The notes beneath the pieces were generated by a model. The model saw only the letters and a program-made list of their open reading frames with translations. It had not been told where the DNA came from and did no database searches. From the NCBI GenBank assembly GCA_014804365.1, contig JAAUZX010000005.1:1-51792 (forward strand): DNA of 51,792 nucleotides, in the 5' to 3' direction. Origin of the DNA: Lachnospiraceae bacterium. GTDB lineage: Bacteria; Bacillota; Clostridia; Lachnospirales; Lachnospiraceae. Numbering within the stretch: position 1 is the first letter of the stretch; each line of letters begins with the position of its first letter. A program made the translations under genes and the position numbers. Below are positions 8,884 through 16,479 of the stretch, piece after piece.

Positions 8884-9110
8884 ATTTTACATTAGATAAC
8901 GTATCGTTTTCATTGCCGTACGGAGCAATCTTAGGCTTCGTCGGGGAAAACGGTGCGGGCAAGACTACGACGATCGGCTGTATCTTAAATACGATCACAA
9001 AGGACGGAGGCAGCGTAAAGCTGTTTGGCAGGGAAATGCAGGATGCTGATACTGATATAAGGGAGAAAATAGGTGTAGTCTATGATGGGGATAACTTTCC
9101 GGGCACAGCA
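8880..9110 (+). pseudogene. ABC transporter ATP-binding protein, internal fragment
   Basis: The frame reads KVNFTLDNVSFSLPYGAILG, then FVGENGAGKTTTIGCILNTI with an intact Walker A, then KLFGREMQDADTDIREKIGV and VYDGDNFPGTALKA. This is the first ~75 residues of an ABC-type ATPase. It lacks a proper start codon and stops matching near 9108, where the 3' end of the minus-strand TPM gene begins. No Q-loop, LSGGQ or Walker B remains. The open frame that continues to 9719 is antisense to the TPM gene and is not coding. Confidence 0.85.
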
Positions 9111-9980
9111 TTAAAAGCTATGCCCACCACCGCCGCCGCTGCTTCCGCTACTGCTACTTCCTCCACCGCCGCTACTGCTGCCGCTGCTCCCACTACTGTC
9201 GCTGCTTACAGGATTATAGGTGCGGCTTTCACGGACAAAGAATGCCTTTGGCTGTGTATAGTTAAAGTGATTTCTTCCGCTGCGCAGAATTTCTCTTCGC
9301 CCCGGTTTTTTAATTCTTGCAAAGAAACTTACCAGCCCATAATTCAACAGCAGTGCAAGGATGACGGCAAGCAAACCGTTGCTGATATACTTCATAGGCT
9401 GAGCGATCTTCTGACCTTTAAGAAGTGTCAGAATTTGGTCGTATGTGTGCGCCGCACAATCGTAATAATCTCCGTCGGATGCATAGCGGTAAACATTGTC
9501 CGTGATCGTGTCTGCATAGGATTCGGTGATTACCTTATAGACAGCCCCATCACTGTGAATCCATATATTACGGTTGTCCATATCGATGAGAAAAAGAGTT
9601 CCGCTGGCCGTGCCGAACCGCTCTCTGTAATACTTCCGGGCATAGGATTCCGTGCCGCGGTCATTGTAGTCTATTGTCTTAAATGCTACGTTTCCGTAGG
9701 ATGTGATCTCCTGAATTAATGTGGCAAGTTCCTGTTCTTCCTCATCATTAAGAAGTTGTGCATCATCCTCGATTATTGCACGGTAAGATGTCTCCGCATT
9801 GACGTAAACCGCATTGTCGCCGGGGTCTGCCTGCTCTGTCTCTGTGTAATATACCGGCACGTAGTCCGTATAATTATTCTGTTTTTCTTTGGCTGTTTCC
9901 CATGTATACAAGATTGCCATTACAATTGCTGAGATGATCGCGACCCGCAAGCCGAATTTTATTCCATTATTCTCATGCAT
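9111..9980 (-). CDS. TPM-domain membrane protein with Gly/Ser-rich tail
   Basis: A membrane segment at the N-terminus (LRVAIISAIVMAILY) is followed by a TPM domain (about 70-190; DDAQLLNDEEEQELATLI, ASGTLFLIDMDNRNIWI), which would lie outside the membrane. A second membrane segment (NGLLAVILALLLNYGLVSFF) comes next, then a low-complexity Ser/Gly tail ending GGGGGHSF as in YgcG-type proteins. The role of TPM proteins in bacteria is unsettled (phosphatase activity in plants, assembly roles proposed). GGAGG at 9989-9993 points to ATG 9980 rather than the in-frame GTG 9989 or ATG 9986. It overlaps the upstream zinc-ribbon gene by eight bases, so the two are translationally coupled. Confidence 0.85.
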   Translation of the reverse strand: MHENNGIKFGLRVAIISAIVMAILYTWETAKEKQNNYTDYVPVYYTETEQADPGDNAVYVNAETSYRAIIEDDAQLLNDEEEQELATLIQEITSYGNVAFKTIDYNDRGTESYARKYYRERFGTASGTLFLIDMDNRNIWIHSDGAVYKVITESYADTITDNVYRYASDGDYYDCAAHTYDQILTLLKGQKIAQPMKYISNGLLAVILALLLNYGLVSFFARIKKPGRREILRSGRNHFNYTQPKAFFVRESRTYNPVSSDSSGSSGSSSGGGGSSSSGSSGGGGGHSF

Positions 9981-11619
9981 TCTCATCACCTCCCCGTCTG
10001 TTGAACTGCGGTAACTTGCGTGTGGTCAGCATATTATATCTTCCGATGATGTCCATCAATGTCCAGATGACCGCGCCCATAGAGATAACTGCGCCGCCGT
10101 AATAATACAGATCTGAAACGGGATTCCATATAATGATCACAATAGCCAGCATGATCGCCGCACCGGGCTTTATCAGCACCGGAAGCGATTCCTTAAGCGA
10201 ACCTTTCTGTATAGATTGTTGTAATCTGTCCGTGGAGATTATGTACGCAAGGACAAAAAATGTTATGAAAACTGCAGTCAAAGCAACTGCATTACCGCCT
10301 CTAAAAGCCACAAATACCATAACAAACGGCATGACAAATGTAAATATCATTGCGCCGATCATAATCTGTAATATTTTTATTGAACTGCCGGATTTCTTGG
10401 ATGGTTTCCGCTGCCCGATTTCGGCATAGTTCACCCAGCTGTCATCTACACCGTTTTTGTTTGCATGGCGGCTGTTTTCCTGCTTGGAATAGACATATCC
10501 CCTATCGTTTTCTCTCGTTTCCTTTTCCCTGATTCGCGACATCTGCGAAAAAGAAATCAAAGCACACACAAACGCGAGAAGCGCTGACAGGATCAGTGCA
10601 ACGTTAGGTCTGATGGTAAAACGGAGATTCAGTATTAAGAACAGCGGAATCGCCAGAAGCAGGGAACCGATCACATATTTTCTGCGATCTACCGGCAGGT
10701 CTGCTGCTGCCTTTCCGGTTTGCCCGTTGACCACGGCGTAGGCTACCCGGTCGCCTTTTCTGTAAGAGAGGAACCACACCGGAAACATAGCTGACTCTGC
10801 GGTTGTACATTTCGGGCGCAGTGCGTTTTTCAGGGAATATGCATTTTTCTGCTCCTTCACATGGTATCGGGAACAGACGCTGTCATTCGCCAGTTTGCTA
10901 AAGCAGTCCTCGACCGCCAGTTCTTCGGCCTCCTGTTCATATACGCTGCTGTCCACATCACTGACATCTGCATAGAATCCGCTTAAATACGACGGTGTAA
11001 AGGGCTTGCCTGACTTCGTGTCATATGGTGAGATGGCTCCGCTCAGATCATCGGAAAAAGAAGCGGCCGCGTCATAAGAAATCCCCTCATAGGCTGCGTC
11101 CACATCACTGACAATATCATAGTGCTTAGTAATCAGATAATCACCTTTCTGATGGCATTTGCTGCCGCGAAAAGTGATTTGTCCCTTTTTCTCAAAAGAA
11201 TAGACCCAGTAGGGCATATAGATGCCGCGGAATTTCTCGATATTTTCTTCATCTTTTAACTCTTTCGGTGCAAAGATGGCACGCCGCATCATCTTGGCGT
11301 AGGAAGCCTTACAGTCTTCTTTTGTCTTGGAAAAAGGAATGATATGGACAGGGCGGTGTCCTTTGCCGATCCTGCTGTCCAGGATAGCCGTAGAGCCGCA
11401 GAAGCTGCAGAAAGTGGCAGCGGTGGTATCCTCACTCAGAAGCTCGGCGCCGCACTGTGAACAGGTAAAGATCGTCACATCATACTCCCGGCTCTCCTCG
11501 GCATCATGACCGCTTTGAATACTGTATGGGTCTACGGTCGTGCTGCAATAACTGCATAACATTTGCTGGGAGGCAATATCAAATTTCAGATTGCTTCCGC
11601 AGTTTGGGCATTCGTACAT
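9973..11619 (-). CDS. Zinc-ribbon polytopic membrane protein (often misnamed PriA-like)
   Basis: The N-terminus carries two zinc ribbons: C4-x2-C7 with C22-x2-C25, and C53-x2-C56 with C71-x2-C74. A soluble region with the conserved FRGIYMPYWVYSFEKKGQITFRG block follows (about 120-300). The C-terminal half has about six hydrophobic segments (such as YVIGSLLLAIPLFLILNL and ILQIMIGAMIFTFVMPFVMV). Proteins of this architecture are sometimes labelled 'DNA helicase PriA', but there is no helicase motif. GAGGAG six bases upstream supports the start. The gene runs directly into the TPM gene with an overlap, implying a two-component envelope complex of unknown purpose. Confidence 0.85.
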   Translation of the reverse strand: MYECPNCGSNLKFDIASQQMLCSYCSTTVDPYSIQSGHDAEESREYDVTIFTCSQCGAELLSEDTTAATFCSFCGSTAILDSRIGKGHRPVHIIPFSKTKEDCKASYAKMMRRAIFAPKELKDEENIEKFRGIYMPYWVYSFEKKGQITFRGSKCHQKGDYLITKHYDIVSDVDAAYEGISYDAAASFSDDLSGAISPYDTKSGKPFTPSYLSGFYADVSDVDSSVYEQEAEELAVEDCFSKLANDSVCSRYHVKEQKNAYSLKNALRPKCTTAESAMFPVWFLSYRKGDRVAYAVVNGQTGKAAADLPVDRRKYVIGSLLLAIPLFLILNLRFTIRPNVALILSALLAFVCALISFSQMSRIREKETRENDRGYVYSKQENSRHANKNGVDDSWVNYAEIGQRKPSKKSGSSIKILQIMIGAMIFTFVMPFVMVFVAFRGGNAVALTAVFITFFVLAYIISTDRLQQSIQKGSLKESLPVLIKPGAAIMLAIVIIIWNPVSDLYYYGGAVISMGAVIWTLMDIIGRYNMLTTRKLPQFNRRGGDENA

Positions 11620-11696
11620 AATAAGCTCCTCTCACGTTGTCTCGACCTATGCATGGAATCCGGTAAGGTATCTTTGGAAGGTCGTTTTCCTATTTC

Positions 11697-11725
11697 AGTA
11701 TACGGTATAACGCGCTGTGAAGCAA
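11697..11725 (-). promoter_or_regulatory. Candidate promoter for the zinc-ribbon/TPM operon
   Basis: On the minus strand TTGCTT (11725-11720) and TATACT (11702-11697) are 17 bases apart, about 75 bases upstream of the zinc-ribbon start. The -35 match is weak. Confidence 0.4.
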
Positions 11726-11806
11726 GTTTGCGGGAAGGAGGAGTTGTATAGAATCTTGAACTTTTGGTTTGAAAATAGAAAATATATAAAATTGTTGAAA
11801 TAAAAG

Positions 11807-11835
11807 TTGACACATCGCACATATATTGTTAATAT
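11807..11835 (+). promoter_or_regulatory. Promoter of the DeoR regulator/PTS operon
   Basis: A perfect TTGACA (11807-11812) is followed after 17 bases by TAATAT (11830-11835); TATGAT at 11833 is an alternative -10. It lies about 170 bases upstream of the regulator gene, with a GAAAC/GAAAG-rich palindrome directly downstream. Confidence 0.65.
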
Positions 11836-11845
11836 GATAATATAA

Positions 11846-11890
11846 ACTTTTGAAACAACAATATGAAAGCGGAAATGCTTTCGAAACAAA
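11846..11890. promoter_or_regulatory. Candidate DeoR-type operator downstream of the promoter
   Basis: GAAACAA occurs at 11852 and 11883, flanking a perfect palindrome GAAAGC (11865-11870) / GCTTTC (11877-11882). DeoR-family repressors commonly bind repeated GAAA/TTTC half-sites, and this block lies just after the promoter, so autoregulation is likely. This is inference from position and motif style. Confidence 0.5.
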
Positions 11891-12005
11891 AGAGAAGTTG
11901 TAAAGATAAAAAAATATGGTAAAATGAAAGGAGTCGGTTATTATGAGATGAAAGGGCAGGAAAATACGGTGACAGATAACCGTGTTTTCTAAGAAGGTAT
12001 TTGAT

Positions 12006-12767
12006 ATGGATTCGATGGAGCAGCGCAGAAATTTGATCGTTGATTTGGTGAATCAGAGCGGAAGTATTAGCTTTGTACAGTTGAAAAGTAAGATTCCCAA
12101 AATATCGGAGATGACACTGCGCACAGATTTAAAAGCTCTTGATGAAGCAAAACGAATTGTCAGGGTGCACGGCGGTGCAAAGTCGGTAGATGTTGTGATC
12201 GGAACCGATGATATGCTAAGCCGAAGGTCGGTGCGGAATATTGAGGCGAAGCAGCTGATCACGCAGAAAGCGTTACAGCTCGTACGGAAGGACACGACGA
12301 TTTTTCTCGATTCCGGAAGTACAACGACTATGCTTGCATCGATGATGCCGGATCAGTCGAATCTGATCTATACGAATTCGCTGACTTGTGCGGTTGAACT
12401 CTGTAAGCTGGAGAAACCCGCGATACATATTTTAGGGGGAACAATGAACCGATACAGCATGAGTATATGTGGGATTCATGCGATTCAGGATGTATTGAGG
12501 ATTAATTTCAACCAAGTATTCATGGGTGTTACCAGTTATTGTGAGCAGACGGGATTTAACTGCGGTGTTGATGAGGAGGCGGTCTTGAAAAGAACCGTCA
12601 TGAATCAGGCCGAGCAGAAGATTGTTCTGATGGATTCTTCTAAAGTGGGTGTGAAGAATACTTATGCGATCTGTAGTCTGGCGGATGTGGATGTTATTAT
12701 TTCGGATGGTAATCTTCCGGAGGACTTCCTGGAGGAATGCAGAAAGTATAACGTCCAGATCATATAA
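12006..12767 (+). CDS. DeoR/GlpR family transcriptional regulator
   Basis: This sugar-phosphate-responsive repressor has an N-terminal winged HTH (EQRRNLIVDLVNQSGSISFV to EMTLRTDLKALDEAKRIVRV HGGA). A DeoR sensor domain follows, with the DSGSTTTMLASMM phosphate-binding loop, NSLTCAVELC, and the C-terminal KIVLMDSSKVGVKN motif. The frame is open to GTG 11982, but AGAAGG at 11992-11997 supports ATG 12006 (MDSMEQRR). It is the first gene of an operon with a mannitol-type PTS permease and a polyol-phosphate dehydrogenase-like gene, whose expression it most likely controls in response to the phosphorylated sugar. Confidence 0.92.
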   Translation: MDSMEQRRNLIVDLVNQSGSISFVQLKSKIPKISEMTLRTDLKALDEAKRIVRVHGGAKSVDVVIGTDDMLSRRSVRNIEAKQLITQKALQLVRKDTTIFLDSGSTTTMLASMMPDQSNLIYTNSLTCAVELCKLEKPAIHILGGTMNRYSMSICGIHAIQDVLRINFNQVFMGVTSYCEQTGFNCGVDEEAVLKRTVMNQAEQKIVLMDSSKVGVKNTYAICSLADVDVIISDGNLPEDFLEECRKYNVQII

Positions 12768-12816
12768 GTTTTGTTTTAGTCAAGGGCAGGCCAATGTAAT
12801 GTAAAGGAGAACATTT

Positions 12817-14709
12817 ATGAAAAATGGGGTACAGCGTTTTGGTAAATTTCTCTCAGCAATGATCATGCCGAATATCGGCGCATTGATTGCATTTGGTTTC
12901 CTTGCTGCATTTTTTAACGGCAGCGGATGGATTCCGCATGAGGGGTTTGCCACAATCTTTTCAGCAATTCTGGTTTATTTAATTCCTATACTGATCGCGG
13001 CGACAGGCGGAAAACTGATCGGCGGGGAGCGTGGAAGCATCGTAGGCGCAATCGCGGTTGTGGGTGCGATCATGAGCGATCCCGATACGACCATGCTGAT
13101 GGCGGCTATGATTATCGGACCGCTTGGCGGATTCTGCATCAAGAAATTTGATCAGGCGATGGACGGACATATGCCTGCGGGTTTTGAGATGCTCATCAAT
13201 AATTTCTCGGCCGGCATTCTCGGTATGCTTTTGGCGATGTTGAGTTATGTTGTGATCGGACCTTTTATGAATCTGATTCTTGCCATTCTGACAGCGGGAG
13301 TCAACGTATTGGTAGCGCACAGCCTGTTACCGCTGATCGCGGTCTTTATTGAACCAGCGAAGGTTCTTTTCCTGAATAATGCGATTAATCATGGCATTTT
13401 CACGCCGATTGCCACGGCACAGGCAGCAGATGCGGGCAAGTCCATCATGTATATGTTGGAATCCAACCCCGGTCCGGGGCTCGGCGTACTGCTGGCGTAT
13501 ATGTTTTTCTGTGAAGATCAGAAGACGAAGCAGTCCGCACCGGGTGCAGTAATTATTCATCTGCTGGGCGGTATTCATGAAATCTATTTTCCGTACATAC
13601 TTATGAATCCACTTGTGATTATCGGTCCGATCATCGGCAATATAGCTGCGATCTTCTGGTATAACTTAACGGACTGTGGTCTGGTAGGCCCTGCTTCGCC
13701 CGGTTCTATCATTGCTTATCTGATGATGGCGCCCAGAAATAAAATATTCGCAGTGACCATGGGTGTATTGATTGCGGCAGCGGTTTCTTTCGCGATTTCT
13801 TCAGTGGTCATCCGTATGGCTAAAGGCAAGAGCCTTGAGGAAGCGCAGGAAGAGGTTGCAAATCGCAAAGCCGAGGCTAAGGGATTAAGCGACGCTCCGG
13901 CAAAGATGAAAAAAGCGGAAGGCGTAAAAAAGGTTGTATTTGCCTGTGACGCAGGCATGGGATCGTCGGCTATGGGCGCAACGAAGTTCAGGAACAGGAT
14001 TAAGGCGTTGAGACCGGATCTGACTGTCATCAATACTTCCGTAGACAATATTCCGGCGGACTGTGATGTGGCGGTGGTACAGATTACGCTGGTGGAGCGT
14101 GCGAAGAAGTCCGTGCCCGATGCGCAGATGGTGACGATCAATAATTTCTTGGCAGATCCGGCATTAGACGCACTGTTTGAACAGTTGACAGCGGAGAGTA
14201 ATTCGACAAAGACAGAGGAAGCACCGCAGGATTCGGTCAAGAATACAGAGAAAGCGATGTCAGAAGCAGCTTCGAGTGAGACTGACAAGAAAAATATTTT
14301 GGTAAAAGACGGCATCAAATTGAACTTGTCTCCTGTTTCCAAGGAAGAGGCAATTCAGGCGGCCGGTGAACTTCTGACAAAATTGGGATATGTGGATGCC
14401 ACCTATATCGCCGCAATGCAGGAGCGTGAAAAACTTACAACTACTTATATGGGTATGGGTGTGGCGATTCCCCACGGCACCTCACAGGCGAAAGGAACGG
14501 TTAAGAAGACAGGTATTGTTTTGCTGCAGTATCCGGAGGGTGTTGGTTTTGGTGACGAGAAAGCGCAGCTTGTATTCGGTATTGCAGGGATCGGCGATGA
14601 GCATCTGGATCTGCTCAGTAAGATCTGCGGCATGCTGGAAGATGAGGACGTGCTGGAAACTTTAAAGACTACGGCGGATATAGAGTGGGTAATGGAACAG
14701 TTAAATTAA
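12817..14709 (+). CDS. mtlA: PTS system mannitol-type EIICBA permease
   Basis: This single-chain phosphotransferase permease imports and phosphorylates a hexitol (mannitol by family). EIIC is residues ~1-345, with many membrane helices and the family motifs MPAGFEMLINNFSAGI, NHGIFTPIA, LESNPGPGLGVLLAY and GGIHEIYFPYILMNP. EIIB follows at ~370-460, with the phosphocysteine in VVFACDAGMGSSAMG (C377). A Ser/Glu-rich linker leads to EIIA (~485-630), with the phosphohistidine in GVAIPHGTSQAKG (H553). The full-length CBA order matches E. coli MtlA (637 aa). AAAGGAG seven bases upstream fixes the start. The neighbours (DeoR regulator, SorE-like oxidoreductase, fruK relic) leave open a substrate other than mannitol, such as sorbitol or sorbose. 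Confidence 0.88.
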   Translation: MKNGVQRFGKFLSAMIMPNIGALIAFGFLAAFFNGSGWIPHEGFATIFSAILVYLIPILIAATGGKLIGGERGSIVGAIAVVGAIMSDPDTTMLMAAMIIGPLGGFCIKKFDQAMDGHMPAGFEMLINNFSAGILGMLLAMLSYVVIGPFMNLILAILTAGVNVLVAHSLLPLIAVFIEPAKVLFLNNAINHGIFTPIATAQAADAGKSIMYMLESNPGPGLGVLLAYMFFCEDQKTKQSAPGAVIIHLLGGIHEIYFPYILMNPLVIIGPIIGNIAAIFWYNLTDCGLVGPASPGSIIAYLMMAPRNKIFAVTMGVLIAAAVSFAISSVVIRMAKGKSLEEAQEEVANRKAEAKGLSDAPAKMKKAEGVKKVVFACDAGMGSSAMGATKFRNRIKALRPDLTVINTSVDNIPADCDVAVVQITLVERAKKSVPDAQMVTINNFLADPALDALFEQLTAESNSTKTEEAPQDSVKNTEKAMSEAASSETDKKNILVKDGIKLNLSPVSKEEAIQAAGELLTKLGYVDATYIAAMQEREKLTTTYMGMGVAIPHGTSQAKGTVKKTGIVLLQYPEGVGFGDEKAQLVFGIAGIGDEHLDLLSKICGMLEDEDVLETLKTTADIEWVMEQLN

Positions 14710-14771
14710 AGAGTTCTATGCCTGAGAAGGGATAATAGAGAAAACATTATAAAAGATCGGAGGAAACAAGG

Positions 14772-16028
14772 ATGAAAGTAAAAGGAGTCAGACTACATGG
14801 AGCACACGATATCAGACTGGAAGAATTTGAACTTCCGGAGATTAAGGATGACGAAATCTTAGTAAAAGTTGTCAGTGACAGTATTTGTATGTCCACGTGG
14901 AAAATGGTGCAGGCGGGTAAAGATCACAAGCGTGTACCGGAAAACGTGGCGGAGCATCCGGTCATCATCGGGCATGAATTTACCGGAGATATCGTGAAAG
15001 TCGGGGCCAAGTGGAAAGATCAGTTCCATGAGGGTAAAAAGTTTGCGCAGCAGCCTGCGATTCCGGGTCAAATGGAATCACCGGGATATTCCTATGAATT
15101 TTTCGGCGGAGCATCCACTTATTGTATTTTCCCCAATGATGTTATCGAGAAAGGATGTATCTGGGAATATGACGGGGACAGCTATTTCGAGGCATCTCTC
15201 GGGGAGCCGATGAGCTGCTGTATCGGCGGATATCATAGCAACTATCATACGGAGCACCTTTCTTATGAGCACAAAATGGGAACTTTAGCAGGCGGAAACA
15301 TTCTGATTCTCGGCGGCTGTGGCCCCATGGGACTTGGCGCGGTAAGTTATGGACTTACTTTTGAAAACAAACCGAAACGTATCGTTGTCACCGATATTAA
15401 TGACGCTAAAATAGCCAGAGCCAGGGAAGTGATTCCGGAAGAAGAAGCGAAGGAGAAAGGGGTCGAGCTGCATTATATCAACACAGCCAATATGGAAGAT
15501 CCGGTAGCAGAACTTAGGGCGATCACGGAGGGCGTAGGCTACAGCGATGTGTTTGTATATGCGCCGGTAAAGAGTATTGCAGAGATGGGTAACCGGCTTC
15601 TGGCAGTGGATGGGTGTCTGAACTTCTTTGCGGGACCGACCGACACACAGTTTTCTGCAAATATGAATCTTTATGACTGCCATTACGCGAGAACGAAGAT
15701 TATGGGTTCTACCGGCGGTAATACGGACGATATGAAAGAGGCAATTGCGAAATCGGCAGCAGGACTTATCAACTCGGCAGTCATGGTAACTCATGTCGGA
15801 GGCATTGATTCCATCGTTGATACGACCAATAATCTGCCGGACATTCCGGGCGGTAAGAAGTTAGCCTATATTCAGTTTGACATGCCTATGACAGCAATTG
15901 AGGATTTTGGGAAATTAGGTGAGAGCGATCCGTTTTATAAGGAATTGGATGAGTGCTGTAAGAGGCATAAAGGACTTTGGTCAAAAGAAGCGGAAGATAT
16001 GCTGTTTAAACATTTCGGAGTAGCATAA
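14772..16028 (+). CDS. Zinc-binding dehydrogenase, L-sorbose-1-phosphate-reductase-like
   Basis: This is a medium-chain dehydrogenase of the alcohol-dehydrogenase superfamily, about 418 aa. The GroES-like N-terminal domain holds the likely catalytic zinc ligands (SICMSTWKMVQAGKD and IIGHEFTG). The usual four-Cys structural zinc loop is absent. The NAD(P)-binding Rossmann fold shows LILGGCGPMGLGAVSYG. Overall layout and length resemble SorE (L-sorbose 1-phosphate reductase), which fits a gene directly behind a PTS permease: it would interconvert the ketose- and hexitol-phosphate. GGAGG lies nine bases upstream. Substrate assignment is inference. Confidence 0.8.
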   Translation: MKVKGVRLHGAHDIRLEEFELPEIKDDEILVKVVSDSICMSTWKMVQAGKDHKRVPENVAEHPVIIGHEFTGDIVKVGAKWKDQFHEGKKFAQQPAIPGQMESPGYSYEFFGGASTYCIFPNDVIEKGCIWEYDGDSYFEASLGEPMSCCIGGYHSNYHTEHLSYEHKMGTLAGGNILILGGCGPMGLGAVSYGLTFENKPKRIVVTDINDAKIARAREVIPEEEAKEKGVELHYINTANMEDPVAELRAITEGVGYSDVFVYAPVKSIAEMGNRLLAVDGCLNFFAGPTDTQFSANMNLYDCHYARTKIMGSTGGNTDDMKEAIAKSAAGLINSAVMVTHVGGIDSIVDTTNNLPDIPGGKKLAYIQFDMPMTAIEDFGKLGESDPFYKELDECCKRHKGLWSKEAEDMLFKHFGVA

Positions 16029-16043
16029 GATTCGTCTTGGATT

Positions 16044-16367
16044 GGAGGTAAAGATTATTTATACAGTGATATTCTGGAGAGGCTGCAGGGTAAAGGCGTA
16101 TTGTTTGTTGTAGATGCCGCGAAAGCTCTGCTTTTAAATGCAATGCGGTACAAACCGTTTTTAGTCAAGCCGAACAATCATGAACTGGGTGAGATCTTCA
16201 ACGTAACTTTAAAAACGAGAGAGGACGTTGTTCCATATGCGAAAAAGCTTTTCGGTTTAATGGGACTCGGAGTGAAACAGGGTATGGAGATTACCGTACA
16301 GACGGAGGGTGATGACGAAGAAGCCGCATCTGCAGCGCTTGATAAGTTTTTGCATGAGAACCTGTAA
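16044..16367 (+). pseudogene. Collapsed 1-phosphofructokinase / HPr chimera
   Basis: A good ribosome binding site (GGAGG 16044-16048) precedes ATT ATT TAT ACA GTG. That matches the fruK N-terminus MIYTV if the start ATG has become ATT. The frame then jumps to an internal FruK segment (YSDILERLQGKGVLFVVDA, then FLVKPNNHELGEIFNVTLKT) and, after AKKL near 16249, continues in frame as the C-terminal half of an HPr protein (FGLMGLGVKQGMEITVQTEG to LDKFLHENL). FruK lacks its N-terminal and C-terminal parts, and HPr lacks its His15 half. Two internal deletions have therefore fused fruK to a downstream ptsH-like gene. It follows the dehydrogenase by 16 bases, so a complete fru-type operon once stood here. 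Confidence 0.85.
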
Positions 16368-16385
16368 AATACAGAAATACGTAGG

Positions 16386-16464
16386 GGCAGCTATTCGTAA
16401 AGGGAGGGATATCCTGAATACGGGCTGCCTCGAAGCGAAAACCGGAGAGGGTGAAACAATCCGG
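16386..16464 (+). other. Hairpin-forming intergenic sequence between convergent genes
   Basis: GGCAGC plus TATTC (16386-16396) pair with GAATA (16416-16420) and GCTGCC (16424-16429). A second stem CCGGA/TCCGG lies at 16442-16464. A run of five T follows at 16477, some distance away. It may terminate the PTS operon or be a leftover structured leader; I do not recognise a riboswitch class. Confidence 0.35.
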
Positions 16465-16479
16465 AAGCAGTAAGTCTTT

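Noticed and set aside
9119..9205. GCC/GCT-rich short repeats resembling a microsatellite or array
   Set aside because: They encode the Ser/Gly-rich C-terminal tail of the TPM protein on the minus strand and have no repeat-spacer structure.
8913..9719. 268-codon plus-strand frame starting with an ABC-ATPase sequence
   Set aside because: Only the first ~75 codons are real ABC-ATPase sequence; the rest is antisense to the TPM gene and reads Ala/Thr-rich because the opposite strand encodes a Ser/Gly tail.
11924..11992. 22-codon frame in front of the DeoR regulator gene, ending at its ribosome binding site
   Set aside because: A leader peptide is possible, but its ATG has no Shine-Dalgarno and the peptide has no regulatory codon run.
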